A stretch of 17,556 nucleotides of DNA, from positions 1-17,556 of the forward strand of contig CANGGC010000006.1 of assembly GCA_947453125.1 (NCBI GenBank). The letters are read 5' to 3'. Numbering within the stretch: the stretch's first letter is position 1; every line of letters starts with the position of its first letter. Below are positions 1 through 7,732 of the stretch, piece after piece. The stretch is from Planctomycetaceae bacterium (lineage in GTDB: Bacteria > Planctomycetota > Planctomycetia > Pirellulales > UBA1268). Under the pieces are notes generated by a model. It was not told the origin of the DNA, made no database searches, and worked only from the letters and a program-made list of their open reading frames with translations. A program made the translations under genes and the position numbers.

Positions 1-1
1 G

Positions 2-94
2 TTCAGCGTCAACAAGACCCGCTACAACCAGATCGACCCGGGCGGACAGTCGTTCATGATGGGCTTCTCGCTCGGCTACAACCAGACCTGGTGA
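2..94 (+). CDS. C-terminal fragment of a probable outer-membrane beta-barrel protein (partial)
   Basis: The open frame enters from the left edge and gives 30 residues ending in MGFSLGYNQTW before a TGA stop. The alternating hydrophobic/polar pattern and terminal aromatic residue (Trp) are what one expects of the last beta-strand of an outer-membrane barrel recognised by the BAM machinery. Planctomycetes encode many large secreted barrel proteins, but the fragment is too short to assign to a family. It converges on the ketoacyl-synthase homologue with only 19 bases between the two stop codons. Coding status is inferred from the clean frame and plausible composition. The barrel assignment is tentative. 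Confidence 0.5.
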   Translation, partial: FSVNKTRYNQIDPGGQSFMMGFSLGYNQTW

Positions 95-113
95 GCCGCG
101 GCGTCCACCGCCA

Positions 114-1379
114 TCACTCTGCGGCGACCACCACGGCCGCCGCCTGGCCGGTCGAGCAAAGATTGACGGCGAGCACGGTGCCGGGGCGATCGGCGAGCGG
201 CTCGCGTTGCACGACGTTGACGGGACAGTCAGGGTCGGGCGAGTCGTAGTTGAGCGTGGCCGGGATGAGCCCTGCATTCAGGCCGAGGATGCTCGCGGCC
301 AGTTCCACGGCGCCACCGCCGGCGCCGAGATGGCCGAAGGCGCTCTTCGGGGCGGTGACCGGAATGTCGCCGAGTTCGGCGGCGATGGCTGTTGCCTCGA
401 CCCGATCCATCTCCAGCGTCGAGGCCCCGTGTGCGTTGACGTGCCCGAGAGCCGCCGGCTCGATGCCGGCCTGACCGATCGCTGCTCGGATTGCGAGGCG
501 CAGGGCCGAACCGGAGAGCCGGGCCCCTCCGACTGCCGGCTCGCAGCGCGACGTCGCCGAGAGGAGTTGGCCGCGGATGCGGGCACCGCGGCGAAGGGCG
601 TGGTCGCGCGACTCGAGGACGAACATCCCGGCCCCCTCGCCGTTGACGATGCCGTCGCGATCGAGGTCGAAGGGACGGCTGGCCAGCGTGCAGTCGTCGC
701 GGCGGTGGGAGAGGAGAGCATCGCCACGGGCCACCAGCGCCATCGGATGGAGCCGACATCCACTGCCGCCGGCGAGCATGACGTCGGCCCAGCCGCGGCG
801 GATGACGCTTGCCGCCTCGCCGATCGCCAACAACCCGGAAACGTCCCCGAGGACGATCGTGTTGTTTGGGCCACGGGCATCGTGGGCGATGGCGATGTGC
901 GACGCGGTCATGTTGGGGAGATGCTTGAGGAGCCAGAGTGGATGGAGATCCTCATGGATCGCCTCCGACCAGACGGAGAAATCGAACGCTCCCCCCGCGA
1001 GCGCCCGCCGGTAGGTCCGTTCCATCTCTTCGAGATCGGCGTAGATCATGTCGCCCCCGACGACGACGCCGAACCGCTCCGCCTCGAGCACCCCGGGCGC
1101 GAGCCCCGCGTCGGCCATCGCCAGATCGGCGGCGGCGAATCCGAACTGGATCTCGCGGCTCATCACCTTGAGGCTCTTCCGCGGCCTCACCCAGAGCTTC
1201 GGGTCGAAGTCGGCGATCTCGCCGCCGAACGGCACGCTGAGGCTGCTCGCGTCGAATTGAGTGATCGGCCGGATCCCCGACCGGCCGGCAAGCAGGGAGG
1301 CCCAGAAGGCGTCGCCGCCGATGCCGATCGGACTGACCACGCCCACCCCGGTGACGACGACCTCGCGATGGCTGCTCAT
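114..1379 (-). CDS. Ketoacyl-ACP synthase (FabF/KAS II-like) homologue lacking the catalytic Cys
   Basis: The 421-residue protein has the length and thiolase fold layout of a KAS II enzyme. It opens with VVVTGVGVVSPIG and has GIVNGEGAG near 243-251, NAHGASTLEMD with His317 near 315-325, and KSAFGHLGAGGGA with Lys345 and His350. In active enzymes the nucleophile sits in TACASG. Here the aligned stretch is LGDVSG, putting Asp179 (codon 843-845) where Cys belongs. The C-terminal GFGGTN gating loop is also replaced, by LCSTGQ near 407-412. The fold and His/Lys/His set are therefore kept while the acyl-transfer nucleophile is lost. This resembles chain-length factors and KSQ-type decarboxylating subunits, although those use Gln. 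It may be a partner subunit, a decarboxylase or a binding protein. It is the last gene of the leftward group, 103 bases after the nuclease gene, and no ACP or second synthase lies nearby. The family is secure but the reaction is unknown. Confidence 0.9.
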   Translation of the reverse strand: MSSHREVVVTGVGVVSPIGIGGDAFWASLLAGRSGIRPITQFDASSLSVPFGGEIADFDPKLWVRPRKSLKVMSREIQFGFAAADLAMADAGLAPGVLEAERFGVVVGGDMIYADLEEMERTYRRALAGGAFDFSVWSEAIHEDLHPLWLLKHLPNMTASHIAIAHDARGPNNTIVLGDVSGLLAIGEAASVIRRGWADVMLAGGSGCRLHPMALVARGDALLSHRRDDCTLASRPFDLDRDGIVNGEGAGMFVLESRDHALRRGARIRGQLLSATSRCEPAVGGARLSGSALRLAIRAAIGQAGIEPAALGHVNAHGASTLEMDRVEATAIAAELGDIPVTAPKSAFGHLGAGGGAVELAASILGLNAGLIPATLNYDSPDPDCPVNVVQREPLADRPGTVLAVNLCSTGQAAAVVVAAE

Positions 1380-1482
1380 GCTCGAAACCTAAACCAATCG
1401 TGCGTGGCTCGGAAGTGGGACGGCCTTGGCCCAGTCTTCCCGGTGGATGAGGGATCGCTTTTTTCTGCGGTAAACGAAGGGA

Positions 1483-2025
1483 TCATGGCTGCCGCGGGTG
1501 GGCCGCCCGCCAGTCGGAGGGCTCTTCGGGATGGCTGTCGGCCCATAGCCCGCGCCGCTCGCGGCGGGCGGCCGACTCGGCCTCGACAAGGTCGGGATTG
1601 GGAGCAATCCGGCCGAACACCCAGGCGTGGCCCTCCGCCACCATCTCGCGGTTGATGTCCCGATCGTCGATCCAGAGCGTCCCGAGGAGACGGCCGTGCT
1701 GGTCGTAGCCTCTCGAAACGACAGCCACGCGGCGGCCAGCCACTTTGCGCGAGAGCGCATCGGACGACTCCCTCCCCCACGCTTGGGTTGCCTCCGGGGC
1801 ATCGATGCCGAGGAGACGAATCTTGTGCGTCCCTCCCTCGGTGTCGTGGCAGGTAACCGTGTCGCCATCGTGCACCGTGCGCACCGTCCAGGTGGGGCGG
1901 CCGGCGGCGTCGGGCATCCGGCAACGCTCGACGGCGGCCGTCCCGATCGCGGCGAGGGCCATGGCCGCAAACCACCACGGCCGCCACCGCGACGGGAAGC
2001 CCCGGCGGCGATCGGGGCGCCGCAT
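1483..2025 (-). CDS. Exported staphylococcal-nuclease-like (thermonuclease family) protein
   Basis: The protein has 180 residues. An Arg-rich N-terminus followed by a hydrophobic stretch (about residues 17-31, WWFAAMALAAIGTA) gives a signal peptide or membrane anchor. The SNase fold follows with its signature residues: HDGDT with Asp53 and Asp55, RLLGIDAPE with Arg70, Asp75 and Glu78, and DQHGR with Arg112. These match the Ca-binding and catalytic Asp/Arg/Glu/Arg set of S. aureus nuclease, so an active Ca-dependent phosphodiesterase acting on extracellular or periplasmic DNA or RNA is expected. The frame is open upstream to 2166, but that start overlaps the preceding DUF1501 gene and adds Pro/Arg-rich nonsense. 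The ATG at 2025 has AGGAG about 11 bases upstream and leaves a 38-base gap after the DUF1501 stop. The gene is probably co-transcribed with the DUF1501 and PSCyt1 genes. Confidence 0.88.
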   Translation of the reverse strand: MRRPDRRRGFPSRWRPWWFAAMALAAIGTAAVERCRMPDAAGRPTWTVRTVHDGDTVTCHDTEGGTHKIRLLGIDAPEATQAWGRESSDALSRKVAGRRVAVVSRGYDQHGRLLGTLWIDDRDINREMVAEGHAWVFGRIAPNPDLVEAESAARRERRGLWADSHPEEPSDWRAAHPRQP

Positions 2026-2063
2026 CGGGCGGGCTCCTGATCGGGGCGGGGAAGGAGTCCGTG

Positions 2064-3518
2064 TCACGCCAGCCAGTCCTCGATGACTCGGCCGTGGATG
2101 TCGGTGAGGCGGAAGTCGCGGCCGCTGTGGCGGAAGGTGAGACGCGTGTGGTCGAGGCCGAGGCAATGGAGGAGCGTGGCTTGGAGATCATGGACATGGA
2201 CCGGCTTGTCGACCGCCTTGAAGCCGAGCTCGTCGGTGGCGCCGTAGGCCATTCCCCCCTTCACGCCACCGCCGGCCATCCATACCGAGAAACCATGATG
2301 GTTGTGATCGCGCCCCGAGATCTCCTTGATGTCGGTGCCCGGCTGGGGCAGCTCCACGGTCGGGGTCCGTCCGAACTCTCCTCCCCAGAGCACGAGCGTG
2401 CTCTCGAGGAGCCCCATGGCGACGAGGTCGTCGAGGAGCGCGCCGATCGCCTGATCGCATTCCTTCGCCAACCGGGCGTGATTCTTGCCGATCGCGTCGT
2501 GGCTGTCCCACGGCTGCCCCTCGCCGTGCCACACCTGCACGTAGCGCACGCCGCGCTCGACGAGCCGCCGGGCGATGAGCATCTGCCGCCCCTGGGTGTC
2601 GTCGCCGTACCGGTCGCGAACATGCTGCGGCTCGCGGGTGACGTCGAAGGCCTCTCCCGCCTCCGCCTGCATCCGCCAGGCCAGTTCCATCGATGCCAAT
2701 CGCGCCTCGAGTTGCGGGTCGTGGGCGCGGGTGGCGAGGTGCTTGCGGTCGAGCGCCGTCGTCAGGTCGAATTGTCGACGCTGGGCATCGCGGTCGAGGA
2801 ACGGGTGGCGGACGTTCTCGACGAGCTCCTCCACCTTCCGTTTGGCGGTGTCGACGTAGGTTCCCTGATACGCGCCCGGGAGGAAGGCGTTGCGCCAGTT
2901 TTCCGTGCTCTTGATCGGATAGCCGCCGGGGCACATCGCCACGAAGCCGGGGAGATTCTGGTTCTCCGTTCCCAGGCCGTAGGTCACCCACGCCCCGGCG
3001 GCGGGGCGGACAAGCCGACTGTCGCCGCAGTTCATGAGCATCAGCGACGGCTCATGGTTGGGCACATCAGCGTGCATCGAGCGGACGACGAGGAGCCGAT
3101 CGGCATGGCGGGCCACCGACGGGAACAGATCGCTGATCTCGAGGCCACTCTCGCCATGGCGACGGAATGCGAACGGCGAAGGGAGAGCGGCTCCGGTGCG
3201 GCGCTCGGTGGGGAGGGTGCCGGGGACTTCCTGCCCGGCATACTTCTCGAGCGCCACTTTGCGATCGAAGGTGTCGAGGTGGCTCGGGCCACCGTTGGCG
3301 AACAGATGAATGACGGCCCTGGCCCGCGCGGGGAAATGCGGAGCGCGGGGGGCGAGCGAGCGGTGGATCGGCTCTGGCGCCGGCGCGACACCGGCGTTGA
3401 CGGCGGCGGCTTCGGTCTCCAGGAGGCTTGCGGCCCCGAGCCAGCCGAGCCCCAGCCCGGTGCGGAGCAGGGCGTCCCGTCTGGTGACCATCGTGGGCTG
3501 GTGGGCGTGAGTGGACAT
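2064..3518 (-). CDS. DUF1501 protein (twin-arginine exported, sulfatase-fold-like)
   Basis: The 484-residue protein begins with a twin-arginine-type leader (TRRDALLRTGLGLGWLGAA, residues 12-30), so folded export is likely. Family hallmarks follow: FANGGPSHLDTFDRK (73-87), RDRYGDDTQGRQML, WDSH (337-340), GGEFGRTPT (379-387), GRDHNHHGFSVWMAGG (402-417) and a C-terminal LHCLGLDH. DUF1501 proteins are relatives of the alkaline phosphatase/sulfatase superfamily. They are very abundant in planctomycetes and nearly always lie next to a PSCyt1/DUF1549/DUF1553 gene, as here with a 34-base gap. Their biochemical role is not established. The upstream extension of the frame to 3902 reads into the neighbouring gene and is rejected. 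ATG 3518 places the leader correctly, though its ribosome site is weak. Confidence 0.92.
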   Translation of the reverse strand: MSTHAHQPTMVTRRDALLRTGLGLGWLGAASLLETEAAAVNAGVAPAPEPIHRSLAPRAPHFPARARAVIHLFANGGPSHLDTFDRKVALEKYAGQEVPGTLPTERRTGAALPSPFAFRRHGESGLEISDLFPSVARHADRLLVVRSMHADVPNHEPSLMLMNCGDSRLVRPAAGAWVTYGLGTENQNLPGFVAMCPGGYPIKSTENWRNAFLPGAYQGTYVDTAKRKVEELVENVRHPFLDRDAQRRQFDLTTALDRKHLATRAHDPQLEARLASMELAWRMQAEAGEAFDVTREPQHVRDRYGDDTQGRQMLIARRLVERGVRYVQVWHGEGQPWDSHDAIGKNHARLAKECDQAIGALLDDLVAMGLLESTLVLWGGEFGRTPTVELPQPGTDIKEISGRDHNHHGFSVWMAGGGVKGGMAYGATDELGFKAVDKPVHVHDLQATLLHCLGLDHTRLTFRHSGRDFRLTDIHGRVIEDWLA

Positions 3519-3552
3519 CGTGATGCCGGATGGGAAGGGGCCGTGACGGGCG

Positions 3553-6420
3553 TCAGTCGGTGAATTGAAACTCGGCGGAGGCGAGCACCGCCTGAGCAAG
3601 CTGTTCCCAGGGGCCGAAGTCGGGAGTCGTCGTTCCGGCGCCAGCGAGGAATCCCTTCGCGGCCGCGAGCTCGTCGGCATCGGGGGACCGGGAGAGGCAG
3701 GCCCGCCACAGCCGCTCGATCCGCCCGTCATCTCCGCCCCCCGCTTCGCGCAGCGACCGCGCGGCGACCTGCCGGGCGGCGTCGACAACCAGCGGCGCGT
3801 TGAGGGCGGCCAGCGACTGCTGGGGAACGCTCGTCCGGCTCCGCTCGTGGGTCGCGGCATCGGGGTTGGCGACGTCGAAAATCCGGAGGATGCCTGGCAC
3901 ATCCTGGCGGTCGAGCCGCGTGTAGAGGGTGCGGCGATGCATGGCGTCCTGGGCGAGCGGGTTCACGCCGCGGCCGCCACGCTGGTGGGTATCGAGAATC
4001 CCGGCCGCCGACATCAGCCCGTCGCGCCACGCCTCCCAGTCGAGACGCCGCCGGTTGGCATGGGCGAGGAGTCGGTTGTCGGGATCGAACGCCTCCTGAT
4101 CGGCGGAGGCGACGGCCGACCGGCGCCAGGTGCGGCTGGTGACGATCTCACGGTGGAGCCAGCGGAGGCTCCACTTGCCCTCATCGACGAAGCGCCGCGC
4201 CAGATCGTCGAGAAGCTCCGGATGGATCGGCGGCTCGCCGCGGAGGCCCAGATCCCCGACCGGATCGACGATCCCGCGGCCGAAGTGGTGCGCCCAAACC
4301 CAGTTGACGATCATCCGGGCGGCGAGTGGATTGTTCGGATCGACGATCCCGCGGGCGAGGTCGAGGCGGCCGCTCGAGGTCCGCGATGCGGGGGTACCGC
4401 CGATGAGCTTGGGGAGCCGTCGCTGGACGAGCTCCCCGGGGCGGCCGGGATTGCCGCGGATGAGGACATGGCTGTCGGAGAGTTGCTCCCGGTCGAGCAT
4501 CACCATCGCCTGCGGGGGCCCCCCCGGCGATTCGGCCTCGTGCCTGGTGATCTCCATTTTCCGGCGGCGGTGTTCGTTCCCCTCCTCGATCGAGGCCAAT
4601 TGCATCGCCTCGCCGGGCTGCACGACAAGCGCCGTGCCCTCGGCTCCGAGCGACGCCCGCAGGGCAACAAGCTCCGCCGGATCATCCGCTTGGGCCACCG
4701 GACCCCCGGCCCACTCGGGTGACACGCGGGCGAAGAGACGTCCGTAGGCTTCCGCCACGCCGCGGAGCGTCGTCGGGGTGGGGGAGCGGAGTTCGGCGGC
4801 GACCAGCAGATTGACCACCGCCGGATCGGGTTGCTCGCCCCAGGCGACCAGCAGTGCTGCGATGGCGGGGCCGATCTCCTCGTCGGTCTTCCCCTTGAGC
4901 TGCACCCACGGCCCGAGGACCGGGTCGGCCGGGGCGGCGTTGCCGATTCTGCTCGAGACGCGGTCGAGGAGCCCCTGAAGGATGTCGTAGTCGTCGGCCA
5001 GGCGCGGGGGACGGTTGTCGGCCTTGCGCGGCGTGGGGCGGGCGGTCTCGAGAAGATAGTCGGCGGCGTGAGCGATCGCCGCGGTCGTCCCCCGACGGCG
5101 AACGGCGTCCTCGTGGGCCGGCACCGCCGCCTTGAGCTCCGCGAGCTTCGCGTTGAAGGCGTCGGCCTCTGGGCCGGGAGGGGCCGTCCCGATGACCGGC
5201 AGTTCGGCAGGAATCTGGCTCGACGCGAAGATCCCGTAGAGCCCGTAATAATCGGCCGTGCTCACTGGCTCGTATTTGTGGTCGTGGCAGCGGCCGCAGG
5301 CCACCGTTAGGCCGAGGAGGCCGCGGGTGACCAGATCGATGCGGTCGTCGATGATGTCGTGGGGATTGCCGAGGAACGTGCGGCCCACGGTAAGGAAGCC
5401 GAGCGCGGCGAGATCGGCCTTCGGCGCCGGCGGCTCGACCGAATCGGCCGCGAGTTGCAGCGTCACGAACCGGTCGTAGGGCATGTCGGACGCCAGTGCC
5501 CCCACGACCCAGTCGCGGTAGGTCCAGGCGAACGGATAGCGGGGATCCTGGTTGCCGAACGCATAGCCCATCGTGTCGGCGTAGCGGGCCAGATCGAGCC
5601 AGTGGCGCGCCCAGTGTTCGCCATGCTCGGGCGCCGCGAGGAGCTCTTCGACGAGCGCCCCCCAAGCCTCCTCCGAGGGATTGGCGGCAAAGGCGTCGAC
5701 GCGGTCAGCAGGCGGTGGAAGGCCGGTGAGGTCGAACCAGAGCCGACGGACAAGGGCCCGGGGATCAGCCTGTGGCGACGGCTCGAGGCCCGCGGCGACG
5801 ATCTTCGCGGTGACAAAGCGATCGAGCGGGCCACCCCACTCGAGGCTGCGGGTGGGATCGAGCCCGGCAGGAGCCTCGGGGGCAGGGTGACGGCTGAACG
5901 GCTGGTAGGCCCAGTGGCGCTCGCGTGCCCAGACGAGCCGCGCCTCCATGTCAGCCGGGATCGCTTCTTGACCAGCGGCAGGGCCTTCGGTCCCAGGCCC
6001 GCTCCAGGGAACGCCGGCCGCGATCCAGGCTTCAAGGATCGCCACCTCCTCGGCCGGGAGCGGTTCGTCGGGGGGCATCGCCGGCTCGAGCTCGCGGCGG
6101 ACCACCTTCAAGACCTTGCTCGCTGTCGGGTCGCCGGCGGTGAGGATCGTTCCCGAGTCGCCCCCCTTGAGCACCGCCGGGAGATTGTCGAGCCGCAGCC
6201 CCCCTTCGGCGACCCGGTCGCCATGACAGCCCTGGCAACGGGTGACCAGGAGCGGCCGAACCTTCTCCTCGAACAGCTTTTCCTGCTCAGGCGAGATCGC
6301 CGCCGCCGGTTGCGACCCGGCGAGGAGCACTGTGGGGAGAGCGATCAGCAGCGCGACCAACGGGGATACCGCCGGCCAGGGGTGGGGGGCACGGCGGATG
6401 GGGAGACTGATGTGGCGCAT
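3553..6420 (-). CDS. PSCyt1-DUF1549-DUF1553 (PSD1) planctomycete cytochrome-type protein
   Basis: The 955-residue exported protein starts with a hydrophobic signal at about residues 19-40. A planctomycete cytochrome c domain (PSCyt1) follows with a haem motif CQGCH (62-66) and a GGLRLDN segment. The DUF1549 (PSCyt2) domain spans about 195-405, including HWLDLARYADTMGY and a second CxxCH, CGRCHDH (375-381), followed by KYEPVSTADYYGLYGIF. A less conserved linker precedes RGNPGRPGELVQRRLP (655-670) and the DUF1553 (PSD1) domain, to about 930. These proteins occur paired with DUF1501 proteins and are suspected of redox or polysaccharide-related roles in the planctomycete envelope; the reaction is not known. 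It is the first gene of the leftward group. No convincing Shine-Dalgarno precedes ATG 6420. A TAGAAT box on the minus strand at 6460-6465 is a possible -10 element without a good -35. Confidence 0.93.
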   Translation of the reverse strand: MRHISLPIRRAPHPWPAVSPLVALLIALPTVLLAGSQPAAAISPEQEKLFEEKVRPLLVTRCQGCHGDRVAEGGLRLDNLPAVLKGGDSGTILTAGDPTASKVLKVVRRELEPAMPPDEPLPAEEVAILEAWIAAGVPWSGPGTEGPAAGQEAIPADMEARLVWARERHWAYQPFSRHPAPEAPAGLDPTRSLEWGGPLDRFVTAKIVAAGLEPSPQADPRALVRRLWFDLTGLPPPADRVDAFAANPSEEAWGALVEELLAAPEHGEHWARHWLDLARYADTMGYAFGNQDPRYPFAWTYRDWVVGALASDMPYDRFVTLQLAADSVEPPAPKADLAALGFLTVGRTFLGNPHDIIDDRIDLVTRGLLGLTVACGRCHDHKYEPVSTADYYGLYGIFASSQIPAELPVIGTAPPGPEADAFNAKLAELKAAVPAHEDAVRRRGTTAAIAHAADYLLETARPTPRKADNRPPRLADDYDILQGLLDRVSSRIGNAAPADPVLGPWVQLKGKTDEEIGPAIAALLVAWGEQPDPAVVNLLVAAELRSPTPTTLRGVAEAYGRLFARVSPEWAGGPVAQADDPAELVALRASLGAEGTALVVQPGEAMQLASIEEGNEHRRRKMEITRHEAESPGGPPQAMVMLDREQLSDSHVLIRGNPGRPGELVQRRLPKLIGGTPASRTSSGRLDLARGIVDPNNPLAARMIVNWVWAHHFGRGIVDPVGDLGLRGEPPIHPELLDDLARRFVDEGKWSLRWLHREIVTSRTWRRSAVASADQEAFDPDNRLLAHANRRRLDWEAWRDGLMSAAGILDTHQRGGRGVNPLAQDAMHRRTLYTRLDRQDVPGILRIFDVANPDAATHERSRTSVPQQSLAALNAPLVVDAARQVAARSLREAGGGDDGRIERLWRACLSRSPDADELAAAKGFLAGAGTTTPDFGPWEQLAQAVLASAEFQFTD

Positions 6421-6554
6421 GGTGGGGGCGGGAGCCGCGAGGCCGACCCGATCCCCCCAATTCTAGGCCACCATCGGGAGACTTCGACATCCGGGTTGCC
6501 GCTTGCTGCGGAAGTGGTGAGCTGGCAACGGCTTAAGCGCTGCCCCGCAGGGCT

Positions 6555-7601
6555 TCAACGGCGGCCAACGACCATCGTCGCGAGAAAGCCGACCATCGAG
6601 CCCCGCCAATTCTTCACGGTGGGGTTACGGAGCTCGTTGAGCAGGGCTGGTTGGTCCTCCGTCGGGGTGGGGAGAAGCTCGAGGAGCAACGCCGCCATCG
6701 CCACCTCGCTCCCCCGCAGCGCCCCATCCTCCGCCTTGAGGGCAATCCCTAGGCCTGCCTCGGGGATCGCCGCACAGAGCACCCCTTCGGCCCCCGACTT
6801 GAGAAACACCCGCGGGCCGCAGTTCGCCGTCACGCGCGAGTCAAACCGCCCCGGGCCGGCGAGGAGCAGAGGATGGTCGGCCACCGCCCGGCGGAGCCGC
6901 TCGAACGCTGCTTGCCTGCCGGCGGAGAGGCTCGCACCTGTGCCGATCCGGGCAAAGCCCGTCGCCAGGCTCGCCAGGGGCACCGCATAGGTCGGGATCG
7001 AGCAGCCGTCAGTCCCACGGTTGGCCGCCGAAAGGCGAACGCCGCACACCTCGGCGAGCGTCGCCGTGACGCGCTTCTGCACCGGATGATCGGGGGCGAC
7101 GTAGCCAGTCGTGTCGAGCCCGAGGTGGCGGGCCACGGCGAGGAAGCCGGCATGCTTGCCGGAGCAGTTGTTGTGGAGCTGGCAGGGCTCGTCGCCCAAG
7201 CGCGCCAAGGCGCGGGCGCTTGCCTCCTCGAGGGGCCAGTGGGCGCCGCACTCGAGGGCCTCTGGCTCGAGCCCCGCCTTGGCGAGCATGCTCCGGGCCG
7301 TCTCTACATGGAGCGGCGTGCCGGCGTGGGAACTACACGCGAGTGCGAGCTCGGCCGGCGTGAAGCCGAAACGATCAGCCGCGCCGCTCTCCAGAAGCGC
7401 GAGCGCCTGGATCGATTTCACCGCCGAGCGGGGGAACGTCCGCCGCTGCGGATCGCCGTGCCAGCCGACGAGGCTGCCGTCGTCGCGGGCGATCACGGCG
7501 TGAATCGCGTGGGTCGATTCGGTCTCCTTGCCGCGGACCACGCCCACTTCCAAGGGAGGTCGTTCCTGGATCGAGGCAGAGGCGATGGAATGGTGGGGCA
7601 T
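6555..7601 (-). CDS. L-asparaginase, asparaginase II family (R. etli ReAII type)
   Basis: From ATG 7601 the product has 348 residues, the usual size of the thermolabile R. etli-type asparaginase, which is unrelated to the E. coli enzymes. It hydrolyses L-asparagine to aspartate and ammonia. The beta-lactamase-like catalytic and metal residues are recognisable: Ser59 and Lys62 in RSAVK, Ser90/Ser91 in ACSSH, Cys146 and Lys149 in NCSGKHAG, Cys200 in GTDGC and Lys289 in GIALKAEDG. No signal peptide is seen, so it is cytosolic. The frame is open to an ATG at 7685 and another at 7634. Those would add a Pro-rich tail unlike the family N-terminus, so 7601 is preferred, although it lacks a clear ribosome site. 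It reads away from the DUF1501/TMTC pair across a 131-base divergent region. It is separated by 134 bases from the PSCyt1 gene downstream and may be monocistronic. Confidence 0.88.
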   Translation of the reverse strand: MPHHSIASASIQERPPLEVGVVRGKETESTHAIHAVIARDDGSLVGWHGDPQRRTFPRSAVKSIQALALLESGAADRFGFTPAELALACSSHAGTPLHVETARSMLAKAGLEPEALECGAHWPLEEASARALARLGDEPCQLHNNCSGKHAGFLAVARHLGLDTTGYVAPDHPVQKRVTATLAEVCGVRLSAANRGTDGCSIPTYAVPLASLATGFARIGTGASLSAGRQAAFERLRRAVADHPLLLAGPGRFDSRVTANCGPRVFLKSGAEGVLCAAIPEAGLGIALKAEDGALRGSEVAMAALLLELLPTPTEDQPALLNELRNPTVKNWRGSMVGFLATMVVGRR

Positions 7602-7661
7602 GGGAGGACTCACGACAGGGACTCGACCAAGCATAAGGGCCCCGGACCGCGGTGGCACGCG

Positions 7662-7690
7662 TTGGGGGGAGGGGCAAGTCAGCATAGAAT
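7662..7690 (+). promoter_or_regulatory. Candidate sigma70-type promoter for the DUF1501/TMTC operon
   Basis: Within the divergent region, TTGGGG (7662-7667) is separated by exactly 17 bases from TAGAAT (7685-7690). The -10 matches five of six consensus positions and the -35 three of six. Start of transcription would fall near 7697, giving a leader of about 36 bases before ATG 7733. The call rests on spacing and similarity only. In a G-rich region the -35 match is weak evidence. Confidence 0.35.
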
Positions 7691-7732
7691 GCAGCCTGAT
7701 CTTCCAGGTACGCCCAAACCGGCGGGGGCAGG

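Noticed and set aside
1380..1482. Separate promoter for the ketoacyl-synthase homologue
   Set aside because: The best boxes (TTCCGA and TAGGTT, minus strand) match only half of consensus and would leave almost no leader.
207..1655. A 482-codon + strand frame opposite the ketoacyl-synthase homologue
   Set aside because: It is a same-phase antisense frame. The synthase motifs are unambiguous on the minus strand.
2061..3563. A 500-codon + strand frame opposite the first DUF1501 gene
   Set aside because: It is codon-aligned with the minus-strand gene and explained by avoidance of TTA/CTA/TCA. The DUF1501 motifs are on the other strand.
6421..6554. Promoter or terminator in the gap between the asparaginase and PSCyt1 genes
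   Set aside because: There is a TAGAAT box at 6460-6465 on the minus strand, but no acceptable -35. A CTGC-GGG-GCAG mini-stem after the asparaginase stop is too short to call.
5359..6990. A 543-codon + strand frame opposite the PSCyt1 gene
   Set aside because: It is in antisense phase with the real gene, and its low-complexity charged translation lacks motifs.
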